Origin: Verrucomicrobiota bacterium
GTDB lineage: Bacteria > Verrucomicrobiota > Verrucomicrobiia > Chthoniobacterales > UBA10450
Direction of reading: 5' to 3'
DNA length: 12,091 bases
NCBI GenBank assembly: GCA_003219225.1
Contig: QHPZ01000017.1
Span: 1-12,091, forward strand
The notes beneath the pieces are model-generated. The model was not told the DNA's origin. It made no database searches and saw only the letters and a program-made list of their open reading frames with translations. A program made the position numbers and the translations under genes. Below are positions 6,422 through 12,091 of this stretch, one piece after another. Within the stretch, counting starts at the first letter, position 1. The number at the start of each line of letters is the position of its first letter.

Positions 6422-7730
6422 ATGCCAGCGCGAATCATTGCCATTGCCAACACCGACATCTGTCGGTGCTCGCGAATGGAATCCGACCGTGGAGGCGGAC
6501 GTGCGACTGGAGGGCGGTGCGCTCGGGCGCGCGGCTGTGCCGAGCGGCGCGAGCACGGGCGAACATGAAGCTTGGGAACTGCGCGATGGTGACAAGAAAC
6601 GTTTTGGCGGTAAAGGCGTCACCCGCGCCGTGCGCAATGTGAATGACACAATCGCTCCCGCGCTCGAGGGTTGGGACGCGCGCGAGCAGGCAAAGATCGA
6701 CAATCGCCTCATCGATCTGGATGGCAGCCCGAACAAAAAAAACCTCGGTGCGAACGCGCTCCTCGCGGTTTCACTCGCCACCGCGCACGCCGCCGCCGCG
6801 GCGGCGAATCTTCCGCTGTTCCATTATCTCGGCGGCGCGAACGCAAAGGTTCTGCCCGTGCCGATGATGAACATCCTGAACGGCGGTGCGCACTCAGATG
6901 CGCCGATCGATTTCCAGGAGTTCATGATCGTGCCGCGCGGCGCGCCTACTTTTGCCGAAGCGCTCCGCTATGGGGCGGAAGTTTTTCATGCGCTCAAACG
7001 TGTCCTGCAAGATCGACATCTTTCGGTCGCGATTGGCGATGAGGGCGGGTTCGCTCCCCAACTCAAATCGGCCGAAGACGCGCTCGAGACGATTGCCGCG
7101 GCGATTGATAAGGCCGGCTACTCGTTAGGTGAACAAATCTTCATCGCGCTCGACCCGGCGTCCTCGGAGTTTTACGATGCCGATCACAATCTTTACGTCT
7201 TCAAAAAATCGGACGGTTCGAAGAAGTCGGCCGAAGAGTTGATCGAGTACTATGTCGATCTTTGCATGCGCTTTCCGATCATGTCGATCGAGGACGGCTG
7301 TGCCGAGGATGATTGGGCTGGCTGGAGAAAGCTGACCGCGCGGCTCGGCGATAAGATCCAACTGGTCGGTGACGACCTGTTCGTCACGAATGTGGAATTT
7401 TTGCGCAAGGGCATCGCCGAGCACGTGGCGAACTCGATTCTAATCAAGGTGAACCAGATCGGGACGTTGACGGAAACTCTGGCGACGATCGACCTCGCCC
7501 GAGACAACAATTACACATCGGTGATCAGTCATCGTTCCGGCGAAACCGAGGACACCACGATTGCCGACATCGCCGTGGCCACGAATGCCGGCCAAATCAA
7601 GACCGGTTCGCTTTGTCGTAGCGATCGTGTCGCCAAATACAATCGACTGCTGCGTGTCGCCGAAGAACTTGGTGACAAGGCAGTTTATGGCGCTAAGATG
7701 CGCGGAGGTGGATCACCTAGATTTTCGTGA
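6422..7730 (+). CDS. eno: Enolase with a frame-shifted, altered N-terminus
   Basis: Enolase converts 2-phosphoglycerate to phosphoenolpyruvate in glycolysis. From 6477 onward all hallmarks are present: AVPSGASTGEHEAWELRDGD (substrate loop), ILNGGAHSD (catalytic His), GDEGGFAP (Glu), ALDPASSEFY (Mg Asp), SIEDGCAEDDW (Mg Glu), LVGDDLFVTN (Mg Asp), LIKVNQIGT (catalytic Lys), and SHRSGETEDTTIADIAVA with GQIKTGSLCRSDRVAKYNRLLR. The true N-terminus MPARIIAI starts at the ATG at 6422-6424 but lies in another frame. It reads on as ANTDICRCSR where the family has a stretch like HAREILDSRG, and the frame then changes by one base near 6476 into WNPTVEADV. If read through, the product would be about 435 residues, a normal length. 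The in-frame alternative has only distant TTG/GTG starts and would lack the conserved first strand. The gene is first in the run eno-ftsB-prfB. Confidence 0.88.
6451..6468. repeat. Perfect 18-bp palindrome inside the eno 5' end
   Basis: CACCGACA (6451-6458) and TGTCGGTG (6461-6468) are exact reverse complements separated by TC. The palindrome occupies precisely the codons where enolase should encode its conserved REILDSRG stretch and just precedes the frame change near 6476. It looks either like a short palindromic unit inserted into, or replacing, native sequence, or like the product of a template-switch mutation. Confidence 0.75.
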
Positions 7731-7985
7731 GCGGCACGAAGCCACCATCTGGCAGCGACTCAATCGCATCCTCGGCGCGAGATAGACAATCTCCAGGCAC
7801 AGGTGAACGCGCAGAAACTATTGCTCGCGCGGCAGCAGCGCGAAGTGAGCCTGCTCCAAAATGATCCGGCTTATCTGGAAACAATCGCCCGCGACCGCCT
7901 CGACCTGATGAAGGAAGGCGAAGCCATCTTCCGTCTCGAACCCGCCGGCGAAAAACGGAAGCGCGATAATCCCACGCGACGATAA
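7708..7985 (+). pseudogene. FtsB/DivIC-like septum formation initiator, missing its membrane segment
   Basis: Two pieces in different frames make up one recognisable small division protein. The first (from GTG at 7708-7710; an in-frame ATG at 7687 is an alternative) encodes VDHLDFRERHEATIWQRLNRILG and hits a stop at 7783-7785. The second, whose frame is entered at about 7779, encodes REIDNLQAQVNAQKLLLARQQREVSLLQNDPAYLETIARDRLDLMKEGEAIFRL and ends at 7985. This is the typical coiled coil plus the DPAYLE..AR..L.L...GE..F.L signature of FtsB/DivIC proteins, which bridge FtsL and FtsQ in the divisome. The single transmembrane helix expected between the cytoplasmic N-terminus and the coiled coil is absent, and the frame change corresponds to loss of 3n+1 bases. 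The gene overlaps the enolase 3' end by about 23 bases. The eno-ftsB order is common in bacteria. Confidence 0.72.
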
Positions 7986-7988
7986 TTC

Positions 7989-8108
7989 TGTCATCCCGAA
8001 TCCCGCGATTGCGGGATGAGGGACCTCCCGCAAGCTGATTGATCACGCTAAGTACCTTGCGTGATCCGCGCTTTGATTGTGAGTCCCTCGCTCGCGCTCG
8101 GGATGACA
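7989..8108. repeat. Nested palindromic intergenic element between ftsB and prfB
   Basis: The outer 11-bp arms TGTCATCCCGA (7989-7999) and TCGGGATGACA (8098-8108) are exact reverse complements. Inside lie a TCCCGC/GCGGGA hairpin (8001-8006 with 8011-8016), a GAGGGAC/GTCCCTC pair (8018-8024 with 8083-8089) and a perfect 8-bp hairpin GATCACGC/GCGTGATC (8041-8048 with 8059-8066). The TGTCATCCCGA word is a known type of dispersed repeat end in environmental bacterial genomes, and a related element sits at 9306-9405. It fills most of the 150-base gap before prfB and could fold in the transcript. Confidence 0.75.
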
Positions 8109-8135
8109 ATCAAAACAGAGCGAGTATGTTCTCCG

Positions 8136-9279
8136 GTGCCTATCGAGCTCGCCACCGTCGATGCTGAAGACCTGAAATCGCGTCTGCGCGAGCTGGGGAG
8201 GTTTCTTTGACCTTTCCAAACTGCAGGAAAGGTTAGCCGCGCTCGAAGCGCGGATGAGCGAGAAAAATTTTTGGAACAACCGCGAGCGCGCCCAGGCTGA
8301 GGTCGAGGAAGTGTCGCGGCTGCGCGGCCTGATCAATCCATTTCACGAGCTCGAGCGCGAGCTGAACGATTTCGAAGCGCTCCATCAACTCGCGACCGAG
8401 GAACAGGACGACGCGCAACGCGCGCAAGCCGAGCGCGAACTGATTGCCGAGCATGATCGTTTGCTGCACAAGCTCGAAGAATTCGAGCTGCGCCAGTTCC
8501 TCTCGGGCGAGAACGATCGTGCGAACGCATTCTTGACCATTCACTCCGGCGCGGGCGGCACCGAATCGTGCGATTGGGCCGATATGCTCCTGCGCATGTA
8601 CCAGCGCTGGATCGAGCGCAGCGGGTACGAATCGCAGATTGTCGATCTTCAAACTGGTGAAGAAGTCGGGATCAAATCGGTCACGTTGTTGGTGAACGGC
8701 GAGTACGCTTATGGTCATCTCCAAACCGAGCGCGGCGTCCACCGGCTCGTGCGCATTTCGCCCTTCGACGCAAACAAGCGGCGTCACACTTCATTCGCGA
8801 GCGTCGATGTTGTCCCCGAGATCGCCGACACCACTCCGATCGAAATCAATCCCGCCGACGTGGAGATCGACACTTTCCGTAGCGGCGGCAAAGGCGGTCA
8901 GAACGTAAACAAAGTGGAAACCGCGGTGCGCATCGTGCACAAACCGACCGGTATTGTCGTCGCCTGTCAGGCCGAGCGCAGCCAGGGCCGTAACCGCGAG
9001 CTGGCTTTGAAAATGTTGAAGGCGAAACTTTACCAGATCGAACAGGATAAAAAACGTGCCGAGATCGACCGGCAATACGGCGAGAAAGGCGAGATCGCCT
9101 GGGGCAACCAGATTCGTTCCTACGTTTTCCAGCCCTATCAAATGGTCAAAGACCATCGCACCGGCGCCGAGACGAGTAATGTCGAGGACGTGATGGACGG
9201 CAATATCGACGTGTTCATCCAGGCGAAGCTGCGCGGGCAGACGGCGGCGAAGAGCAACGGCAACGCTGCGGACGAATAA
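8136..9279 (+). CDS. prfB: Peptide chain release factor 2, expressed through a programmed +1 frameshift
   Basis: RF2 recognises UAA and UGA stop codons and triggers peptide release. Codons 1-24 (8136-8207; GTG start, then PIELATVDAEDLKSRLRELGRFL) end at an in-frame TGA (8208-8210). A +1 shift at CTT-TGA-C continues from GAC at 8209 as DLSKLQERLAALEARMSEKNFW to the TAA at 9277-9279, giving about 380 residues. In the full protein the SPF stop-codon motif falls at 208-210 (RISPFDANKRRHTSF) and the catalytic GGQ at about 253-255 (RSGGKGGQNVNK), almost exactly as in E. coli RF2. Low RF2 favours the shift, so the gene is autoregulated. GTG 8136 is preferred because it gives the usual 24-25 codon leader; an in-frame ATG at 8103 lies in a repeat element. 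The C-terminal tail (GQTAAKSNGNAADE) is slightly longer than usual. Confidence 0.95.
8195..8211 (+). promoter_or_regulatory. prfB programmed +1 frameshift site
   Basis: The Shine-Dalgarno-like GGGGAGG (8195-8201) stands three bases before CTT (8205-8207), followed by the stop TGA (8208-8210) and C (8211). This copies the established bacterial RF2 autoregulation signal, in which an internal SD three bases before CUU UGA C promotes slippage of peptidyl-tRNA-Leu from CUU to UUU. The reading frame of the conserved protein changes exactly here. Confidence 0.95.
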
Positions 9280-9305
9280 AGCTCGCGCGCACTTCTGTTT
9301 TTTTG

Positions 9306-9405
9306 TGTCATTCCGAGCGAAGTCGAGGAATCTCTTGCTGTTTAGTTCCGGTCCTCGCTTCGCTCGCCAACAGTTAGAGATGTCTCGACTTCGCTCGACA
9401 TGACA
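9306..9405. repeat. Palindromic TGTCATTCCGAGCGAA-type intergenic repeat
   Basis: A 30-base left arm (9306-9335, starting TGTCATTCCGAGCGAAGTCG) is mirrored by a right arm (9376-9405, ending CTTCGCTCGACATGACA) with few mismatches. An inner CTGTT/AACAG pair adds to the fold. This word is a familiar dispersed repeat in environmental bacterial genomes. It lies between the convergent prfB and sprT-like genes. The stop codon and last codons of the sprT-like gene are inside it. A run of seven T (9298-9304) precedes it on the plus strand. Confidence 0.8.
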
Positions 9406-10016
9406 GATTGGTAGCCGGCGATCGCTGAATCGCCCTGCCGAATCAGTTTCAGTCGAAACCTCGGATCGAACTCGCCGCCATTGTGTTTACGGCAGCAGGC
9501 CAGACACGCCACCGCGCGGCGCACACGGCGCACACGCGGGAATTCCGCTTTGCAATTCGGGCAGCGATAAACAAACCGCGGCGGAAAAGTGCGCGCGGCG
9601 AACGGCAGGTTGTGGCAGCGCGCTTCATCAGCGATGCCCAGATCGCGGCATGCCTCGCGCCATTCGGGCCCGTGCGGAGCGATCCACCGTCGGCTTTTTT
9701 CTCGAAATTGGGCGAGCAAGTGCGCGAGCTCGTGCCGCAGTGTGCGCTCGATCTCTTCCTCGCCGTGTTCGCGCAGCCGTGGGTTTAGCGAAATGAGCTT
9801 TTCGCGATAATCGGCACGACCAGCCGCGCTTTGCAGGCGCGGATTCCATTCGACCCGAAGCCCGCGCGCGAGCCGCGTCGCGCCAAGCGAATGCAAAAGC
9901 TCCTGCGCTTTGATCTGAAGATCGCGCGCACTGTAGCCGCGGTCGCTGACCCCGGCTACAGACGAAGGAATGCGCGATGTTTGAAACGCGAACTCGAGCT
10001 GCCTAAGCAACGGCAT
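9342..10016 (-). CDS. SprT-like zinc metalloprotease
   Basis: The 224-residue protein has the SprT/Spartan-like architecture: an N-terminal helical part, the zinc-binding active site HELAHLLAQ (residues 95-103; His95, Glu96, His99) with a third ligand in HGPEW (His115), and a C-terminal zinc ribbon, YRCPNCKAEF and ACLACC (Cys152, Cys155, Cys171, Cys174). Eukaryotic relatives (Spartan) cleave DNA-protein crosslinks; the role of bacterial members is poorly defined. The ATG at 10014-10016 is chosen because it overlaps the end of the cysteine desulfurase gene by 14 bases and gives a compact N-terminus. The frame is open further upstream but only as the antisense-like shadow of the desulfurase. 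The last 20 residues (MSSEVETSLTVGERSEDRN) and the stop are encoded by a dispersed palindromic repeat, so the native C-terminus probably ended near GYQS. Confidence 0.85.
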   Translation of the reverse strand: MPLLRQLEFAFQTSRIPSSVAGVSDRGYSARDLQIKAQELLHSLGATRLARGLRVEWNPRLQSAAGRADYREKLISLNPRLREHGEEEIERTLRHELAHLLAQFREKSRRWIAPHGPEWREACRDLGIADEARCHNLPFAARTFPPRFVYRCPNCKAEFPRVRRVRRAVACLACCRKHNGGEFDPRFRLKLIRQGDSAIAGYQSVMSSEVETSLTVGERSEDRN

Positions 10017-11157
10017 ACTGGCTTTCGCGACTGCGCAAACGTTGGATGATCCTTTTGACCGCTGCACCGGCAGCTTCGATCTCGTCGGCAGTTGTCCATT
10101 TGCCGAGCGAAAACCGAACTGCGGATCGGGCGCGCTCGATCGGCAAACCCATCGCGAGCAAGACGTGCGATGCGACCACGGAGCCGACCATGCAAGCCGA
10201 ACCGCTCGAAGCGCAGACGCCTTCGAGGTCAAGCGCCATTAACAACGTCTCCGAGTCGAAACCAACGAAGCTGAGGTTGAGCGTATTCGACAGACATCGC
10301 GTCACGTCGCCATTTTGCTGCGCTTCCGGAAATGTTTTTGCAATTCGGTTCCAGAGATCATCGCGCAGCTGTTTCTGCCGCTCTTGTTCTTTCCCCCGCT
10401 CTGGCTCAACCCATTCCGCGGCCGCCGCCATTCCCGCGATTCCGGCCACATTTTCGGTGCCGGGGCGTCGCTCGTTCTCGTGCGAGCCGCCAAACATGAT
10501 CGGCTCAATCGATAATCCGCTGCGCAGAAAAAGAAACCCGACGCCTTTCGGTCCGTAGAATTTGTGCGCGGCGAAGCTGGCGGCATCGACCATTGAAACA
10601 TCGACATCCATTTTGCCGAATACCTGGACCATATCGCTGTGCAGCAGGACGCCGCGCGCGCGGCAAATCTGCGCGATTTCACGCATCGGCTGAATCACGC
10701 CGGTTTCGTTGTTCGCGCTCATGATCGAGACCAGCCGTGTCTCCGGGCGGATCGATGCCGCGAGCTGATCCACATCGACCATTCCGTTTTTGGCAACGTC
10801 AAGCCAGGTGACGTCGAAACCTTCATGTTTCTCCAAATGTTCGAGCGCATTGAGCACGGCGTGGTGCTCGGCCTTGTTTGAAATCACGTGACCGCCGCGC
10901 TCCATCCGGCATCGGGCCAGGCCAAGGACCGCGAGATTGCACGATTCGGTCGCGCCGCTGGTGAAAACGATCTCGTTTGGCTTTACCTTCAGCAGCGAAG
11001 CGAGTTTGTCGCGCGCATTGTCGATTGCCGCGCGCGCTTCGCGCCCGGCGGCGTGCACGCTTGAGGGATTGCCGAAATGACGCTCAAGATACGGCAGCAT
11101 CGCTTCGCGCGCCGGTTCGCAGAGCGGTGTGGTCGCGTTGTAATCCAGGTAGATCAT
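10003..11157 (-). CDS. Cysteine desulfurase, NifS/IscS family
   Basis: The 384-residue PLP enzyme takes sulfur from cysteine as a persulfide for Fe-S cluster and thio-cofactor assembly, releasing alanine. It begins MIYLDYNATTPL, the family N-terminus. It has FTSGATESCNLAVLG, the KAEHHAVLN histidine pair, SANNETGVIQP, HSDMVQVFGK (PLP-ring Asp and Gln), SFAAHKFYGPKGVGFL with the PLP lysine (Lys199), RRPGTENVAGIAGM, and SSGSACMVGS with the catalytic persulfide cysteine (Cys322). The SSGSAC loop length fits group I (NifS/IscS). The ATG at 11155-11157 is preferred over the TTG one codon upstream because GGAAG lies 5 bases ahead. The gene is 96 bases downstream of cysE on the same strand, so the enzyme consumes the cysteine whose precursor CysE makes. 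Its stop overlaps the sprT-like start. IscS, NifS or a SufS-like role cannot be fixed without partners. Confidence 0.94.
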   Translation of the reverse strand: MIYLDYNATTPLCEPAREAMLPYLERHFGNPSSVHAAGREARAAIDNARDKLASLLKVKPNEIVFTSGATESCNLAVLGLARCRMERGGHVISNKAEHHAVLNALEHLEKHEGFDVTWLDVAKNGMVDVDQLAASIRPETRLVSIMSANNETGVIQPMREIAQICRARGVLLHSDMVQVFGKMDVDVSMVDAASFAAHKFYGPKGVGFLFLRSGLSIEPIMFGGSHENERRPGTENVAGIAGMAAAAEWVEPERGKEQERQKQLRDDLWNRIAKTFPEAQQNGDVTRCLSNTLNLSFVGFDSETLLMALDLEGVCASSGSACMVGSVVASHVLLAMGLPIERARSAVRFSLGKWTTADEIEAAGAAVKRIIQRLRSRESQYAVA

Positions 11158-11210
11158 CAAGTCTTCCGCTTCCTCTTACTCCTGCTCTTGTTCATGCTCG
11201 CAATCAGGAC

Positions 11211-11235
11211 GGCGCGCCCGGCGGTCGCGCCCTAC
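11211..11235. repeat. GC-rich hairpin between cysE and the desulfurase gene
   Basis: GGCGCG (11211-11216) and CGCGCC (11226-11231) form a 6-bp GC stem with a 9-base loop. On the minus strand it is preceded by GGTAG and lies just after the cysE stop. It resembles the GTAGGCGGGCC unit at 372-398. There is no T tract, so it is more likely a dispersed palindromic element than an intrinsic terminator, although attenuation between cysE and the next gene is possible. Confidence 0.4.
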
Positions 11236-11253
11236 CATTATCACTGATCTTTT

Positions 11254-12091
11254 TCATTCAGTGAACTCTTCGCGGGTACTGGCGGGACGCTTCTTTCGTT
11301 TCGGCACGATGCGCAATTGTTTTTCCTCGTAGTAAACGAGTGAATCGGGCGGGACGCTTTGCACGAGAAAGACGTTGCCGCCGATTGTCGATCTTGCGCC
11401 GATCACGGTCTCGCCGCCGAGAATGGTCGAGCCGGGATAAATGGTGACGTCGTCCTCGACCGTCGGATGGCGTTTACCGCCCTTGATGATTTTGCCGTGC
11501 TCATCTTTCTGAAAACTTCGCGCACCGAGGGTCACGCCGTGATAAAGCTTGACGCGCGCGCCGATCTGCGAGGTTTCGCCAATGACCACGCCGGTGCCGT
11601 GGTCGATGAAAAAGTGCGGGCCGATCTTGGCGCCGGGGTGAATATCGATCCCGGTGCGGCTGTGCGCCCATTCGGTCATGATCCGCGGGATGAGCGGCAG
11701 ATCTTTTTCGTAGAGGACGTGCGCCGTGCGCTGGATCGCGATGGCTTCGAGTGCCGGATAAGCGAGAATGATCTCCTCGTAACTTTTCGCCGCCGGGTCG
11801 CCTTCGAATGCCGCGTCAATATCCGTCCACAGAATACGCCGCAACCGCGGCAGCTCGGCGAAGAATGTGGACAGGAATTCTTCCGCGCGCGCTTCGGTCG
11901 CTTCGTTGGGCGGAATTTTGCCGAGGCTGCGGCAGATTTCGGTCTTCAAACGCGCGTGCAGACCGCGGATGCGGACGCGTGTTGTTTCGGTTAGATCGCC
12001 GGAGCTCACGAGCGATTCACTGCGGAACCCGGGGAACATCAGGCTCATCAGCTCGGTGCAAGCGTCCTCGATGGCAGGACGCGACGGGAGT
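11254..12091 (-). CDS. cysE: Serine O-acetyltransferase, partial (start outside the window)
   Basis: CysE transfers acetyl from acetyl-CoA to serine, giving O-acetylserine, the first committed step of cysteine synthesis. The helical N-terminal domain is seen in LKTEICRSLG...ILAYPALEAIAIQRTAHVLYEKDLPLIPRIMTEWAHSRTGIDIHPGA. The left-handed beta-helix of hexapeptide repeats follows: IGPHFFIDHGTGVVIGETSQIGARVKLYHGVTLGA (with the catalytic Asp-His), the KRHPTVEDDVTIYPGSTILGG repeat run, and TIGGNVFLVQSVPPDS. The reading frame continues without a stop to the right edge as LPSRPAIEDACTEL before the methionine at 12046-12048, matching the usual family N-terminal region, so this methionine is internal and the 5' end is cut. 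The stop is TGA at 11254-11256. With the desulfurase downstream it forms a cysteine and sulfur cluster. Confidence 0.93.
   Translation of the reverse strand, partial: LPSRPAIEDACTELMSLMFPGFRSESLVSSGDLTETTRVRIRGLHARLKTEICRSLGKIPPNEATEARAEEFLSTFFAELPRLRRILWTDIDAAFEGDPAAKSYEEIILAYPALEAIAIQRTAHVLYEKDLPLIPRIMTEWAHSRTGIDIHPGAKIGPHFFIDHGTGVVIGETSQIGARVKLYHGVTLGARSFQKDEHGKIIKGGKRHPTVEDDVTIYPGSTILGGETVIGARSTIGGNVFLVQSVPPDSLVYYEEKQLRIVPKRKKRPASTREEFTE

Noticed and set aside
6201..7730. A 509-codon open frame read as an N-terminally extended enolase
   Set aside because: The first 90 or so codons are antisense to the upstream exported-protein gene and show no enolase similarity. The real enolase start MPARIIAI is in another frame at 6422.
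8103..8135. ATG at 8103 as the prfB start
   Set aside because: It lies in the outer arm of a palindromic repeat and would add 11 residues (MTIKTERVCSP) not expected in RF2. GTG 8136 gives the usual leader length, though the ATG cannot be fully excluded.
9280..9304. Intrinsic terminator for prfB (GC-rich stretch followed by seven T)
   Set aside because: The T run at 9298-9304 is real, but GCTCGCGCGC before it does not form a stable stem at the right distance. The following repeat is the better structural candidate.
10017..10232. N-terminal extension of the SprT-like protein
   Set aside because: The extension lies within the desulfurase coding region and reads as a low-complexity shadow; the ATG at 10016 gives a compact, normal protein.
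1..12091. CRISPR arrays, transposases, integrases, phage genes, rRNA
   Set aside because: None was seen on either strand. The repeats present are palindromic intergenic elements without regular spacers or encoded enzymes.

Overview
The window looks like a chromosomal piece of a Gram-negative bacterium of moderately high GC. The presence of an LPS heptosyltransferase, the family flavour of the proteins (ABC ATPase, permease and TPR-protein trio, SprT-like protease, cysE next to nifS) and the abundance of short palindromic intergenic elements suggest a soil Verrucomicrobiota-type organism, perhaps Chthoniobacterales. That placement is inference from memory of families, not a search result.

Layout. 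Positions 1-6392 are read on the minus strand. From right to left they hold two exported proteins of unknown function (5580-6392 and 5149-5583), acylphosphatase (4852-5127), an ABC ATPase (3981-4859), its membrane permease (3106-3934, broken), a TPR protein (2321-3106), a calcineurin-like phosphoesterase (1481-2206), a GT9 heptosyltransferase (411-1394) and the start of a TIR-domain protein that runs off the left edge. Most neighbours overlap or nearly touch, so the part from 6392 to about 2321 reads as one operon. Positions 6422-9279 are read on the plus strand: enolase (eno), an ftsB/divIC-like gene (broken) and prfB, whose synthesis needs the classical +1 frameshift at an in-frame UGA. Positions 9342-12091 are minus strand again: cysE (serine acetyltransferase, start outside the window), a NifS/IscS cysteine desulfurase and a SprT-like zinc protease whose start overlaps the desulfurase stop.

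Functional logic. cysE with nifS links cysteine synthesis to sulfur mobilisation. eno-ftsB-prfB is a housekeeping run (glycolysis, division, translation termination). The ATPase-permease-TPR trio is an ABC-2 type export or membrane-remodelling system whose substrate cannot be read from the sequence.

Two things stand out. First, three conserved genes carry lesions. The permease and the FtsB-like gene each lack a membrane segment together with a frame change, and enolase has a scrambled, frame-shifted N-terminus centred on a perfect 18-bp palindrome. Either the assembly has lost or altered short stretches, or these are real mutations. Second, at least four distinct palindromic or inverted-repeat elements sit at gene borders and supply coding sequence there: the C-terminus of the ABC ATPase, the C-terminus of the SprT protein, the start codon of the heptosyltransferase, and a spurious candidate start for prfB. 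I see no tRNA, rRNA, CRISPR array, transposase or prophage gene, and no gene-free stretch longer than 300 bases.
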